A stretch of 64,000 bases of DNA from Denitromonas sp. (GCF_034676725.1 NZ_JAUCBR010000004.1:4430001-4494000); one strand, 5' to 3'. Numbered from the stretch's first letter, positions 1 through 9,190 are shown. Translations and numbers: made by a program. The notes: generated by a model not told the origin, from the letters alone.

Positions 1-84
1 CGTGTTGCACAGCTGTGCTAACGGCCCTGCCAAGAGAAACTTGAGCACCCGGCCCGCGCCAAACCCGCCCCTGGCGGGCCGCTC

Positions 85-113
85 AAAAAAAAACCGCCGG
101 TCGAATCCGGCGG
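85..113 (-). terminator. Rho-independent terminator after flhC
   Basis: Read on the minus strand, a perfect 7-bp GC stem (94-100 pairing with 107-113, loop of 6) is followed directly by a run of nine T residues (85-93). It lies 30 bases past the flhC stop, so it should end the flhDC transcript. Nothing else was recognised in bases 1-84. Confidence 0.85.
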
Positions 114-143
114 CTTGGAACCCCTTGCGCAGCAAGGAGGAGG

Positions 144-695
144 TCAGACCAGTGCATTGCGATCAGTCGCAATCCTCCGTGAGCGGCGACCCTTTCCGGC
201 TCGGGAGGGCATGTTGCACAGGCCACACACATACTCGTGCGTGGGGTCGTACGCATGCGCGACATAGTTGCCGCCGCAGCATGTGCACGTTGCCTGTTGC
301 AACAAATCAGCGTCGAAGAAGCGCACCAGCGTCCACGCGCGGGTGAGGCTGAGCACTTCTTCCATATCTTCAGCTTCAATGTGATCGAGGTAGAGGCGGA
401 AAGCCTTCAGGATCGCATCGAGATCCGGCAGCTGCGCCGTATCCTTCATGAAACGGTAGAAGGACATGAACAGCGAGGAATGGACGTTGGGCTGCCAGGT
501 GATGAACCAGTCGGTCGAGAACGGCAACATGCCCTTCGGGGGCGAGACACCGCGCACTTCCTTGTAGAGCTTGAGCAGGCGCTCGCGGCTGAGCTGGGTT
601 TCCGATTCGAGCATCTGCATCCGCGCGCCGAGGCGGATCATCTCCACCGCACGCTGGATGTCTTCGGCTTCGGCCAGTACGCTTTTATTCCGCAT
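144..695 (-). CDS. flhC: Flagellar transcriptional activator FlhC
   Basis: 183 residues, close to the usual length of FlhC. FlhC joins FlhD in the FlhD4C2 complex that activates class II flagellar promoters with sigma-70. The protein has the family's C-terminal zinc site: a CTCCGG pair near residue 137 and a CGLC pair near residue 156, followed by a basic tail. It starts 15 bases after the flhD stop with a GGGAG ribosome site, so the two are clearly one operon. flhDC as the flagellar master switch is common in betaproteobacteria. Identification is strong from the order flhD-flhC and the cysteine pattern. Confidence 0.95.
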   Translation of the reverse strand: MRNKSVLAEAEDIQRAVEMIRLGARMQMLESETQLSRERLLKLYKEVRGVSPPKGMLPFSTDWFITWQPNVHSSLFMSFYRFMKDTAQLPDLDAILKAFRLYLDHIEAEDMEEVLSLTRAWTLVRFFDADLLQQATCTCCGGNYVAHAYDPTHEYVCGLCNMPSRAGKGRRSRRIATDRNALV

Positions 696-710
696 GGGAC
701 GCTCCCGGGA

Positions 711-1028
711 TCAGGCCAGGGTTTCCACCGGGCGGCCGGCAGCAATGATGGCCGCATGCAGCGACGCGGTCGTGGCGTCGCGACCTTCGCCGGTCAGCAT
801 GCCGAGCAAGGCGCTGTCATCGAAGCGTACACGGCAGAGCATCATCTGCTGGCTGGACAGGCGCACGATCTGCGCCGTCGTCAGCCCACTGATCAGGTCG
901 GCCACATCGGCGCCGATGCCGAGGCGGAACATGGCAATTTCGCGATCTTCCCGCACCAGTTGCTGGGCGAGCATGAGATAGGCGAGATTGAGCTCCCGGA
1001 TTTCTTCCTGCAAGTCGGCGTTTTTCAT
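711..1028 (-). CDS. flhD: Flagellar transcriptional activator FlhD
   Basis: 105 residues, typical FlhD size, mostly helical, with the characteristic N-terminal segment (LNLAYLMLAQQLVRED) that forms the dimer interface. It partners FlhC encoded immediately downstream. The ATG at 1028 is preceded by an AGGAGG ribosome site eight bases upstream, so the start is well supported. The 180 bases upstream carry two dyads (annotated separately) that could bind regulators of motility. Known role: commits the cell to flagellar synthesis. The next gene upstream on the same strand is a c-di-GMP enzyme, a plausible functional neighbour, although co-transcription is not shown. Confidence 0.93.
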   Translation of the reverse strand: MKNADLQEEIRELNLAYLMLAQQLVREDREIAMFRLGIGADVADLISGLTTAQIVRLSSQQMMLCRVRFDDSALLGMLTGEGRDATTASLHAAIIAAGRPVETLA

Positions 1029-1122
1029 TTATGGAACCTCCTGACCCTGGTCGCGCTACTGCACGATGGGGACCATTGTGCTCGGTGGCAGGAAGCACCG
1101 GTATCGGGTCCGGAGGTAAGTT

Positions 1123-1167
1123 GCCGTCGGATAAACGACGGCAGGCCATGTCAGGTTTTTTCTGACA
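1123..1167. promoter_or_regulatory. Two dyads in the flhDC upstream region
   Basis: A 7-bp inverted repeat GCCGTCG/CGACGGC (1123-1129 and 1136-1142) and a 6-bp inverted repeat TGTCAG-N7-CTGACA (1149-1154 and 1162-1167) lie 95-140 bases upstream of the flhD start. The second has the size and symmetry of an operator. They could equally form part of the terminator of the preceding c-di-GMP gene, whose stop is at 1212; the T-rich loop of the second dyad lies in the loop rather than after the stem, which argues against a classical terminator. Confidence 0.35.
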
Positions 1168-1211
1168 CGCACCACGTCAATCATGGCGACAGGCCCTGGG
1201 CGCGGCGTGGC

Positions 1212-2990
1212 TCAGGCTGGCTCAGACACGCCCTTCTGAGATTCGAGAAGCTCGACGATACGCTCGATCGTCATTGGCCGCCCGAAGTAATAACCCTGGA
1301 AATACTCGCAATTCTCGCGTTTGAGAATCTCCACCTGCTCCGCCGTTTCGACCCCCTCGGCAATGGTCGAGCGGCGCATGCTGTGGGCCAGCGCGATGAT
1401 GGCGCGGACGATGGCGGCATCTTCCTCGTCCACGCACAGGTCGCGCACGAAGGACTTGTCGATCTTGATGACATCCAGCGGGAAGCGCTTGAGGTAGGAC
1501 AGCGACGAGTAGCCGGTGCCGAAGTCATCGACCGAAATGCGCACCCCCATGTTGCGCAGCGCACGCAGCATGCCGGCGGTCGATTCGGCGTCCTGCATCA
1601 GCGAGGACTCGGTGATCTCCAGCATCAGCGCCTTGGGCGACAAGCTTGAACTGCCCAGCGCATCGCGCACCGCTTCGAGCAAGCGGGGCTGGCCGAACTG
1701 CACGGCCGACACGTTGACCGACACGCTCATGCCCGGAAAGCCGGCCACATGCCAGCCACGGCAGCAACGGCACGCCTCCTCGAGCACCCAGGAGCCGATG
1801 TCGACGATCAGGCCGGTCTCGTCGGCCAGGTTGATGAAGCGATCGGGCGGCACACGCCCCAGTCGCGGGTGGTTCCAGCGCACCAGCGCTTCGGCGCTGA
1901 CCACGCGACCGGACTTGGCGTCGATGACCGGCTGGAACTCGAGAAACAACTCGCGGCGCTCGACCGCATGGCGCAGGTCGGCTTCGAGCGCCACCCGCTC
2001 CGCCGACGCCGCATTCATGGTGCGATCGTAGAAGCAGTAGCCGTTGCCACCACGCTTTTTTGCCTGCGCACTGGCGGTCTCCGCGCTCATCAGCAGTTCA
2101 TAGACCTGTGATCCGTCGGACGGAATCAGCGCCACACCGGTGCTTGGCGTCAGGAACAGCTCGATGCCATCCTTCATGAAGGGCGAATCGAAGACCTTGC
2201 TGATCCAGCGGGCGAACACCTCGGCACTTTGCCGCTCGCCGATCCCCGGCACGAACACACCGAATTCATCGCCGCCCAGCCGGGCCAGCAACACGTCGGA
2301 TTGCAGCACCTCGGTCAGCCGCTGGCTGATTTCCTTGAGCACGGCGTTGCCGGCCTCATAGCCGAAACTGGCGTTCACCCGCAGGAAGCGGTCAATATCG
2401 ATGACGAACAAGGCCCCACGCGCCGCGCGCCCCTGCCGTTGCGAGGTGTTGAGCCATTCGGTGACCTTGTCGCAGAACAGGCTCTGGTTGGGCAGCGCAC
2501 TGAGCTTGTCGTAGTTGGACAACTGCTGGATGCGGTCGTCCGCCTGGCGCACGGCCCGGCGCGCCTGCGCGCCGCGCAGCTCGCGCTCGATGACCGGCAC
2601 CATGCGCTCGTACTGCCCCTTGGGAATGAAATCGTGCACCCCGTCGTACATCGCCGATACGGCCAGCTGGTGGCTGATGTGCGCCGAGTGGATGATGAAC
2701 GGGATGTCGCGGCCGCTACGCTTGAGCACTTCGAGCGCCGCCAGCGCGTCGAAGCCCGGCATGTTGTGATCCGAGATCACCAGGTCCCAGTCGTCGCTGG
2801 CCAGCTCGGCCGCCATGTCGATCTCGGTGTCGACGCGGCGATAGTCGATGCTCACCCCCCGCTGGGCCAGTTCGGCCTGCAGCAGGAAGGCATCGTCTTC
2901 CACATCATCCACCACCAACGCCCGGATGGGTCGGTCTGGCATGGTCTTGGCGTCCTCGGGTTGCATGTCGATCGGCCTAGGCGCTTTCAT
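1212..2990 (-). CDS. Response regulator with REC, GGDEF and EAL domains
   Basis: 592 residues. Order: receiver domain (about 20-140, with VVDD, the phospho-acceptor Asp in ISDHNMP and the conserved Lys in IPKG), GGDEF domain (about 155-320, intact GGDEF near residue 239) and EAL domain (about 335-585, EALVR near 367, DDFGTGYS and EGVET present). Both the cyclase and phosphodiesterase signatures are intact, so it may make or break c-di-GMP according to phosphorylation. It overlaps the end of the upstream HDOD-REC-GGDEF gene by 14 bases, which implies translational coupling. Later in-frame ATGs at 2966 and 2942 could be the true start. No histidine kinase is adjacent. Confidence 0.9.
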   Translation of the reverse strand: MKAPRPIDMQPEDAKTMPDRPIRALVVDDVEDDAFLLQAELAQRGVSIDYRRVDTEIDMAAELASDDWDLVISDHNMPGFDALAALEVLKRSGRDIPFIIHSAHISHQLAVSAMYDGVHDFIPKGQYERMVPVIERELRGAQARRAVRQADDRIQQLSNYDKLSALPNQSLFCDKVTEWLNTSQRQGRAARGALFVIDIDRFLRVNASFGYEAGNAVLKEISQRLTEVLQSDVLLARLGGDEFGVFVPGIGERQSAEVFARWISKVFDSPFMKDGIELFLTPSTGVALIPSDGSQVYELLMSAETASAQAKKRGGNGYCFYDRTMNAASAERVALEADLRHAVERRELFLEFQPVIDAKSGRVVSAEALVRWNHPRLGRVPPDRFINLADETGLIVDIGSWVLEEACRCCRGWHVAGFPGMSVSVNVSAVQFGQPRLLEAVRDALGSSSLSPKALMLEITESSLMQDAESTAGMLRALRNMGVRISVDDFGTGYSSLSYLKRFPLDVIKIDKSFVRDLCVDEEDAAIVRAIIALAHSMRRSTIAEGVETAEQVEILKRENCEYFQGYYFGRPMTIERIVELLESQKGVSEPA

Positions 2991-5025
2991 CTATCACGAC
3001 GGGGTTCACGGCATGCACAACGGGAACTTGAGCGTCATGACCATCGAGACGCTGAAGCCCGCCTTTCGGATGACCGTCGCCGCCAGGCTGCACCGTTGCC
3101 ACCCGGTTGCGCCCCAGCGCCTTGGCCCGGTAGGCGCCCTGGTCGGCCAGCTTGATCAGCGCGTCCGGATCCGGCATCACCGCATCGCGCTGCGCCACGC
3201 CGGCGCTGATCGACAGGCTCAGGCTCAGGCCGCCGGCGTCGACCCGCGCGGCGCGCACCGCGCTGCGGACCCGCTCGCCACACTGCATTGCCGCGGCCAG
3301 ATCGGTATCGGGGCAGAGCACGAGGAATTCGTCGCCACCGGTGCGCGCCACCATGTCCTGCGCGCGCAGCGCCTGCTTGATCGATGCCGAGATCTGGCGC
3401 AACACCTGGTCACCCACATCGTGCCCGTGGCTGTCGTTGATCTGCTTGAAGGCGTCGATGTCGATCACCATCGCACACAGCGGACGACCGGTGCGCGTGG
3501 TGCTGGCCCAGGCCTGCTGCATGCGCTCGATCGCGTAGCGCCGGTTCGGAAAACCGGTGAGCGGATCGGTCAGCGCTGCTTCCTGCAGGCGGCGGTTCTT
3601 CACCGCCAGTTCGGCGGCAAAGCGGCGGATCTCCTCGCGGTCGCGCTCCACCTCCTGCTGCAGCCGGATCACCCGGTGCCCCGCACGCAGGCGCGCCGCG
3701 AGCATCCGCGGGCGCACCGGCTTGGCGACATAGTCGTCCACACCGTTGTCGAAGGCCTCGATCAACTGCTCCTCATCGCCGCTGGAGGTCAGGATGAGAA
3801 TGTAGATGCCCCGCCCGATCCGGGTCTGGCGCAAGGCACGGGTCAAGGACAGGCCGTCCATTTCCGGCATGCTCGCGTCGACCAGCATCATCTGCGGCTG
3901 GATTTCCAGCGCCAGCTCCATCCCCTGCCGCCCGCAATCGGCCTCGAACACCGAGTGCCCGGCCCGCTCGAGCATGCCGCGCAGCATCGACCGGACCGAC
4001 GCATCATCATCGACCACCACCACGCGCATGGCCGACGCCGAGGGCGTCGCACGCTGCGGTTCACTCTCCGGCACCGAGGCCAGCGGCGATGCCGAGGCGG
4101 CATCGGCGGCGGCGCGCGCCAGGCTCGACATCGGCGGCACTTGCGCGGTACTCATCTGCAGCATCCGGCCCCAGTCCGTCCAGGCCGCCACGACACCGTC
4201 GCACAGCGTGTTGACCGCTTCGGCGTCCATGCCCAGACGCTCGCCGAGCGGGTACAGCGCCGTCACCCGGTCGGCGCGCACGCCGGGGTCCGCGAGGCAG
4301 GTCAGGCGGATGGCATCGGCCAGGCACAAGGCGTCGAGCACCTGGCGCTCGCGGCTTTGGGCCGCGAAGTCAGCGCTGTCGGGCACCTCGAACACCGCCG
4401 CGGCGGCCACGAACAAGCGGGGCAGCCCCCAGTCGTCAAGCATGGCCGCGGTCAGCTCGCGGTGGTCCATCGCAAATGCGGTGCGCTCGCTCACGGCCAG
4501 ATCGCCGGCTTCGGAGGTCTCGTGCAGCATCAGCACTTCGCTGTACGGTTCGGGGTAGATCGTTGCCAGCGCCAGTTCGCCAACCCGCGACAGCAGGCCG
4601 AGGCAGAACATCTCGTCGGCGGCCACCGTACGCAAGCGCTGCGCCACCGCCTGCATGGCCACCGCCATGATCAGTGCCCCGGACCAGTAACGATCGTAGT
4701 CAAAGGCCTTGCAGCCGCCGTTGCGATAGCTCGACAACAGCGAAAAGCCCAGCGCCATGTTGCGCACCGAGGGCAGGCCCAGCACCATCAGCGCGTCCTG
4801 CACCGAGGCAATGCTGCGCCGTGCCCCCAACGCGGCCCCATTGGCCGCCTTGATCAGGCGCCCCACAAAGGCCGGGTCGGTCTTGATGACCCGCGCCAGC
4901 TCGGCCAGCGACAGGTCTTCCTTGCGCGTGAGGCGGATGATCGCCAGCGCTGCCCCCTTGGGCGAGGGCAGGTCACCCGATGTCTTGATCTGCTCGAAGG
5001 TCCGAATGTTGATATTGGGGCCCAT
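2977..5025 (-). CDS. HDOD-REC-GGDEF signalling protein
   Basis: 682 residues from the ATG at 5025, chosen because an A-rich GGA/AAGAA ribosome site precedes it and the HDOD homology starts at once. Order: HDOD domain (about 10-260), linker, receiver domain (about 333-450, with VVVVDDD, acceptor Asp in LVDASMP, Lys in VAKPV), short coiled coil, GGDEF domain (about 500-660, motif GGDEF near 563). HDOD domains are protein-interaction modules often found in motility and stress regulators. The output is predicted to be c-di-GMP synthesis gated by phosphorylation. It heads a two-gene unit with the REC-GGDEF-EAL gene, so one phosphorelay may feed both a cyclase and a bifunctional enzyme. Confidence 0.88.
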   Translation of the reverse strand: MGPNINIRTFEQIKTSGDLPSPKGAALAIIRLTRKEDLSLAELARVIKTDPAFVGRLIKAANGAALGARRSIASVQDALMVLGLPSVRNMALGFSLLSSYRNGGCKAFDYDRYWSGALIMAVAMQAVAQRLRTVAADEMFCLGLLSRVGELALATIYPEPYSEVLMLHETSEAGDLAVSERTAFAMDHRELTAAMLDDWGLPRLFVAAAAVFEVPDSADFAAQSRERQVLDALCLADAIRLTCLADPGVRADRVTALYPLGERLGMDAEAVNTLCDGVVAAWTDWGRMLQMSTAQVPPMSSLARAAADAASASPLASVPESEPQRATPSASAMRVVVVDDDASVRSMLRGMLERAGHSVFEADCGRQGMELALEIQPQMMLVDASMPEMDGLSLTRALRQTRIGRGIYILILTSSGDEEQLIEAFDNGVDDYVAKPVRPRMLAARLRAGHRVIRLQQEVERDREEIRRFAAELAVKNRRLQEAALTDPLTGFPNRRYAIERMQQAWASTTRTGRPLCAMVIDIDAFKQINDSHGHDVGDQVLRQISASIKQALRAQDMVARTGGDEFLVLCPDTDLAAAMQCGERVRSAVRAARVDAGGLSLSLSISAGVAQRDAVMPDPDALIKLADQGAYRAKALGRNRVATVQPGGDGHPKGGLQRLDGHDAQVPVVHAVNPVVIDESA

Positions 5026-5323
5026 GGGTTCTTTTTTTCCGGTTGGCACCGACTCCGCCGGCGCCGCCAGCGGATGACTCCAGCCCGACACGGCAGCACG
5101 CACTGCCAGCCACCGGCGTCCGGCGCAACAGGCAGCACAGTCCGAGCCCCGATATCAGGCGGTCAGCTAGCCCTTACGACCGCTTTGACGCCGACTTTAG
5201 CGCCAACGTCATGAAGCCAAGCCATCGGCATCGCACCCACATGCTGGCGAAAGGGGGCGGGCCGTGCTGCTAGAATGCGGGCTTCCACCGCCCCGTCGCG
5301 GGGGCGACTCGGAGGGGAGTGTC
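5026..5323. promoter_or_regulatory. Divergent intergenic region, TAGAAT -10 element
   Basis: This 298-base gap separates the leftward HDOD gene from the rightward Nudix gene. A TAGAAT hexamer at 5271-5276, about 48 bases before the Nudix ATG, is a good sigma-70 -10 element on the plus strand; no convincing -35 was found at the right spacing. GGAGGGGAG at 5311-5319 is the Nudix ribosome site. No other gene was seen. Confidence 0.4.
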
Positions 5324-5881
5324 ATGAAGTTCTGTTCTGCCTGTGGCGCCAGCGTCCAGCTGCGGATACCGCCGGGCGATTCGCTGCCGCGCCACGTCTG
5401 CGCCGACTGCGGCGAGATCCACTACCTCAACCCCAAGCTGGTCGTCGGCGCCATTCCGGTCTGGGAAGACCGCATCCTGCTGTGCCGGCGGGCGATCGAG
5501 CCGCGCCACGGCAAGTGGACACTCCCGGCGGGCTTCATGGAAAACCGCGAAACCACTGCCGAAGCGGCCGCCCGGGAAACCCTCGAGGAAGCCTGCGCGC
5601 GCATCACCGTCGGCCCGCTCTTTGCCCTGGTCAACATTCCCGAGATCAGCCAGGTCCACCTGTTCTACCGTGCCGAACTGCTCGACACCGATTTTGCCGC
5701 TGGCGCCGAATCGCTGGACGTGGCATTGTTTTCCGAAGCCGACATTCCGTGGGACACGCTCGCTTTCCGCTCGGTCACCTTTGCCCTGCAACGCTTTCTT
5801 GAAGATCGCCGCAGCGGCAACTACCGGACGCATACGCAGGACCTGTCCCTGCCACGAAGCCTGGTCGGGGACGGAACCTAA
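5324..5881 (+). CDS. Zinc-ribbon Nudix hydrolase
   Basis: 185 residues. An N-terminal zinc ribbon (CSAC near residue 4 and CADC near 27) precedes a Nudix domain whose box runs GFMENRE-x7-RETLEEACARI; the Gly usually found before the last hydrophobic position is replaced by Cys. This matches the family of Nudix proteins with an N-terminal zinc ribbon, which hydrolyse nucleoside diphosphate-X compounds such as NADH, ADP-ribose or FAD; the substrate cannot be told from sequence. The ATG at 5324 was chosen over an upstream frame start because a strong GGAGGGGAG ribosome site lies just before it. Stands alone, divergent from the HDOD gene. Confidence 0.88.
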   Translation: MKFCSACGASVQLRIPPGDSLPRHVCADCGEIHYLNPKLVVGAIPVWEDRILLCRRAIEPRHGKWTLPAGFMENRETTAEAAARETLEEACARITVGPLFALVNIPEISQVHLFYRAELLDTDFAAGAESLDVALFSEADIPWDTLAFRSVTFALQRFLEDRRSGNYRTHTQDLSLPRSLVGDGT

Positions 5882-5964
5882 ACCGCCCGCAACGGCTCCA
5901 ACATCGGGATGTCACACCGCCCTGCCAGATTGACAGCACAGTTCACCGGGAGCGCGACCAGACC

Positions 5965-6579
5965 ATGTTAGCCGTTGAACCCCCTCTCTCCCCGACGCCT
6001 CGGCCGGTCGCGCGGCCGTGGATCCTCACCCTGGACATGCACGGCCATCCGCATCGCTGGGTCAGCTGGCAGGCGGCCTGTACCTACCATGCCCGCAACA
6101 TGGTGGCCTGGTCGATCGGCGCGCAGGCGTTTCACATCCTCGGCGGCACCTGCCGCATCACCGGCGAACGCTCGTCAATCAGCAGCCAGAGCATCATCGC
6201 CATCAAGGGCCGGGCCCTGCGCCCGGGCAGCCTGCGCCAGGTACCGCCACTGAACAACCGCGAGCTGTTCAACCGCGACCGCCACACCTGTGCCTACTGC
6301 GGCACCACGCTCTCCGGCGCCCTGCTCACCCGTGACCACATCGAGCCGGTCTCGCGTGGCGGCAAGGACGTCTGGATGAACGTCGTCACCGCCTGTCGCA
6401 GCTGCAATCAGCGCAAGGACAACCGGCGCCCCGAGCGCGCCGGCATGACCCTGCTGTACACGCCGTACGTGCCGAACAAAGCCGAGTACCTGATCCTGTC
6501 AAACCGGCACATCCTGGCCGACCAGATGGACTTCCTGGTCCAGCACGTCCCCAAGCAAAGCCGCGTCCGCGCCTCCTGA
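5965..6579 (+). CDS. HNH endonuclease family protein
   Basis: 204 residues. The C-terminal half carries an HNH core: CAYCG near residue 110, the DHIEPVSRGG segment that supplies the catalytic His, an Asn-containing helix, and CRSCN with two more zinc cysteines. The N-terminal 90 residues have no domain I recognise. Chromosomal single-copy HNH proteins of this architecture are widespread in betaproteobacteria; DNA nicking or repair is a family-level inference only. No methylase, prophage or toxin partner lies next to it. It converges on the antiporter gene, separated by 9 bases. Confidence 0.82.
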   Translation: MLAVEPPLSPTPRPVARPWILTLDMHGHPHRWVSWQAACTYHARNMVAWSIGAQAFHILGGTCRITGERSSISSQSIIAIKGRALRPGSLRQVPPLNNRELFNRDRHTCAYCGTTLSGALLTRDHIEPVSRGGKDVWMNVVTACRSCNQRKDNRRPERAGMTLLYTPYVPNKAEYLILSNRHILADQMDFLVQHVPKQSRVRAS

Positions 6580-6588
6580 GGCCGCCGC

Positions 6589-8421
6589 TCAGGCAGTGCT
6601 CGGCTCCGCCTTGGCCGCGGGGCGCTTGTATTCGTCCGGGTCGGCGTCGACCAGCGCCAGCACCACCCAGCCAGCCTTCGGCTGCACCTCGGTTTCGGTT
6701 GCAAACACCTCGACCCGCCCTTTCGGATCGATCGCAAACAGCGGCACCGCCCGCTCGCCGTATTTGCTGCGGAACTGCTCGAAGCTGAACGCCTCGCTGA
6801 TGTTGGTCTGGCGAATCTCCGCGCCGCGCGCCAGGCGGCGCGACAGCTCGACGAAATTCACTCCCTCGCCGAAGGCTTCGAGCCCGGCCAGCGACACCGC
6901 CTTGCGGCCTTTTTCGCGGGCGCCGACGCGCAGCGCAAAGACCCGCTTCGGGCCGAAATCGCCCTTGAAGCGGGTGCAGGCCAGCTCATTGAGGTGTTCG
7001 TCGGCGGTCATGGCCAGCACCCGGCCCAGCCCCGCGGTGTTGAGATACACCTCGGCATGCTCGGACAACGGATTGCCGTAATAGGTCTGCAAGCCCGCCA
7101 TGCGTGCGCGGCTCACGTTGTCCCACAGCATGTCGGTCAGGCGCACCGACACATCGTTCTGGCTCAGGGCCTTGGCAATCTCGCGGGCCAGCGGGTTGGC
7201 ACCAACGATCAGGAAACCGCCCGAACCCGGCTCGGCCACATTCAGGATGCGGGCCAGCGGTCCAGCAGTCAGGCTCTGCAGCACCACGGTGCCGATAATG
7301 ATCACGAAGGTCAGCGGCACCAGCAGCACGGCATCGGCATAGCCCTTCTGCTCCAGCTGGAGCGAGAACAAGGCGATCACCGCCGCGGCAACGATGCCGC
7401 GCGGCGCAATCCATGCCAGCAGGCCACGCTCCCGCCAGCTGAGGCTGGAGCCGCGCGTCGACACCAGCACGTTGAGTGGGCGCGCCACGAACTGCACCAC
7501 CAGGAAAACCTGCACCGCCGCCCAGCCCAGGCCGAGCAGCAGGTTGAGGTCGAGCCGCGCCGCCAGCAGGATGAACAAGGCGGTGATCAGCAACAGGCTC
7601 AGGCTCTCCTTGAAGGAGAGGATCTCCTCCACCGGCACGCCCTTGCGGTTGGCGAGGTAGATGCCCATCACGGTCACTGCCAGCAAGCCCGATTCATGCG
7701 ACAGCGCGTTGGACAGCGCAAACGCCCCCATCACCGCCGCCAGCGTGGCGACGTTGAACATGTAGTGCGGCAACCAGTCCCGTCGCAGCGCCTCGCCGAC
7801 CAGATAGCCCACGCCAATGCCGGTCAGCGAGCCGACCGTGATCAGCTTGAAGAACACCAGCAGCGTTGCGCCCACCGCGCCACCCGCGGTGCCGGACGAG
7901 ACCAGGAATTCATACACCAGCACGGCCAGCAGCGCGCCGATGGGATCGATCACGATGCCTTCCCAGCGCAGCACGTTGGCAATGTGCATGGTCGGGCGCA
8001 CGGTGCGCAGCATGGGCACGATCACCGTCGGGCCGGTCACCACCATCACCGCGCCAAACAGGGTTGCCAGCCCCCAGGAGATGCCCGTGATCCACTGTGT
8101 GGCGACAGTCACGATTGCCCAGGTCACCACGGCGCCCGTGGTCACGAAGCGCCGCACCACGGTCTCGATGCCGCGGATCTCGGAGAACTTGAGCGTCAGG
8201 CTGCCCTCGAAGAGGATCACCGACACCGCCAGCGACACGAAGGGAAACAGCAGGTCGCCGAGCAAGGCATCCGGATCGAGCCAGCCGCCGATCGGCCCGG
8301 CCACGATGCCGGCCAGCAGCAGGAACAGGATGGCCGGCAGACGCATCCGCCAGGCCAGCCACTGGCAGGCGCCGCCCACAACGCCGATGGCGGCAATGGT
8401 CGCAATGGTCGTATCAGTCAC
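6589..8421 (-). CDS. CPA1-type cation/proton antiporter with RCK-like domain
   Basis: 610 residues. About the first 395 residues form 11-13 membrane helices of the monovalent cation:proton antiporter fold; the rest is cytoplasmic and starts with a Rossmann segment (FLIVGANPLAREIAKAL) like the TrkA-N/RCK regulatory domain, then a further soluble domain. It should exchange Na+ or K+ for H+ across the inner membrane, gated by a nucleotide. The start codon is GTG at 8421 with GGAG seven bases upstream; no ATG lies nearby in frame. Single gene, no obvious partner. The ion cannot be decided from the sequence. Confidence 0.85.
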   Translation of the reverse strand: MTDTTIATIAAIGVVGGACQWLAWRMRLPAILFLLLAGIVAGPIGGWLDPDALLGDLLFPFVSLAVSVILFEGSLTLKFSEIRGIETVVRRFVTTGAVVTWAIVTVATQWITGISWGLATLFGAVMVVTGPTVIVPMLRTVRPTMHIANVLRWEGIVIDPIGALLAVLVYEFLVSSGTAGGAVGATLLVFFKLITVGSLTGIGVGYLVGEALRRDWLPHYMFNVATLAAVMGAFALSNALSHESGLLAVTVMGIYLANRKGVPVEEILSFKESLSLLLITALFILLAARLDLNLLLGLGWAAVQVFLVVQFVARPLNVLVSTRGSSLSWRERGLLAWIAPRGIVAAAVIALFSLQLEQKGYADAVLLVPLTFVIIIGTVVLQSLTAGPLARILNVAEPGSGGFLIVGANPLAREIAKALSQNDVSVRLTDMLWDNVSRARMAGLQTYYGNPLSEHAEVYLNTAGLGRVLAMTADEHLNELACTRFKGDFGPKRVFALRVGAREKGRKAVSLAGLEAFGEGVNFVELSRRLARGAEIRQTNISEAFSFEQFRSKYGERAVPLFAIDPKGRVEVFATETEVQPKAGWVVLALVDADPDEYKRPAAKAEPSTA

Positions 8422-8545
8422 ACGGACTCCGTCTGAATCAGGGGGTTAGGCAGCACGGGCACGGATTCTGGCGCCGTTCGCCCGCCCCGCGCCATGGCGC
8501 GGATGCACTGCAACAATTCGGGGCAAAGCATAACCGGTTCGGCGG

Positions 8546-9142
8546 TCAGCGTCTGCCACGCGCAGATGACCGCGACGCCGCGCCGCGCGTCCGCGACGGT
8601 GGCACCGCCACGTCGCGCCAGGTGCCGGGAGCGAGGCCATCGAGCGTCCAGTCGCCGATCGCGGTGCGAATCAGGCGCAAGGTCGGGTAGCCGACCCGGG
8701 CGGTCATGCGGCGCACCTGGCGGTTCTTGCCCTCGCGCAGCACCAGTTCGATCCAGCAGGTCGGGATCGCCTTGCGCTCGCGGATCGGTGGCGTGCGCGG
8801 CCACAGCCAGTCCGGCTCGGGCACCACCCGCGCCTGCGCCGGCGCGGTGCGAAAATCGCCAAGGTCGACGCCGGCACGCAAGGCCGCCAGCGCGGCGTCA
8901 TCGGGGACGCCTTCGACCTGTGCGAGATAGGTTTTCGGTGCCTTGTGGCGCGGGTCAGCGATGCGATGCTGCAGCGCACCGTCGTCGGTCAGCGCCAGCA
9001 GGCCCTCGCTGTCGGCGTCGAGCCGCCCGGCCGGATACACCCCCGGCACATCGATGAAGTGCTTGAGCGTGATCCGCTCGCCCTCCGGCGAGAACTGGCA
9101 CAACACGTCGAAGGGCTTGTTGAACAACAGGAGGCGAGGCAC
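8546..9142 (-). CDS. rluE: 23S rRNA pseudouridine synthase, RluE type
   Basis: 198 residues, compact RsuA/RluB/E/F family member without the N-terminal S4 domain, which is the RluE form. The catalytic motif GRLDADSEGLLALT holds the active Asp, followed by the family segments KTYLAQVEG and EGKNRQVRRM. RluE converts U2457 of 23S rRNA to pseudouridine. The C-terminus is Arg/Ser rich, suited to RNA binding. The start appears to be GTG at 9142. It lies between the antiporter and desaturase genes, all leftward, with 124- and 48-base gaps. Assignment to RluE rather than a sister enzyme rests mainly on length. Confidence 0.82.
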   Translation of the reverse strand: MPRLLLFNKPFDVLCQFSPEGERITLKHFIDVPGVYPAGRLDADSEGLLALTDDGALQHRIADPRHKAPKTYLAQVEGVPDDAALAALRAGVDLGDFRTAPAQARVVPEPDWLWPRTPPIRERKAIPTCWIELVLREGKNRQVRRMTARVGYPTLRLIRTAIGDWTLDGLAPGTWRDVAVPPSRTRGAASRSSARGRR

Positions 9143-9190
9143 GTCAGGTCCCGGCCGCCCCCGCCGGTCAGGGCGTGGGCGGCATCACGG

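Noticed and set aside
2..346. Plus-strand frame at the left edge over flhC
   Set aside because: Antisense to flhC and runs through its terminator.
5045..5062. TGGCAC-N5-CCGC resembling a sigma-54 promoter
   Set aside because: The -12 part lacks TTGC and the site is 260 bases from the next plus-strand start.
2848..5214. Long plus-strand open frame opposite the HDOD and REC-GGDEF-EAL genes
   Set aside because: High-GC antisense frame rich in His/Arg/Gln with no domain; the minus strand encodes clear domains throughout.
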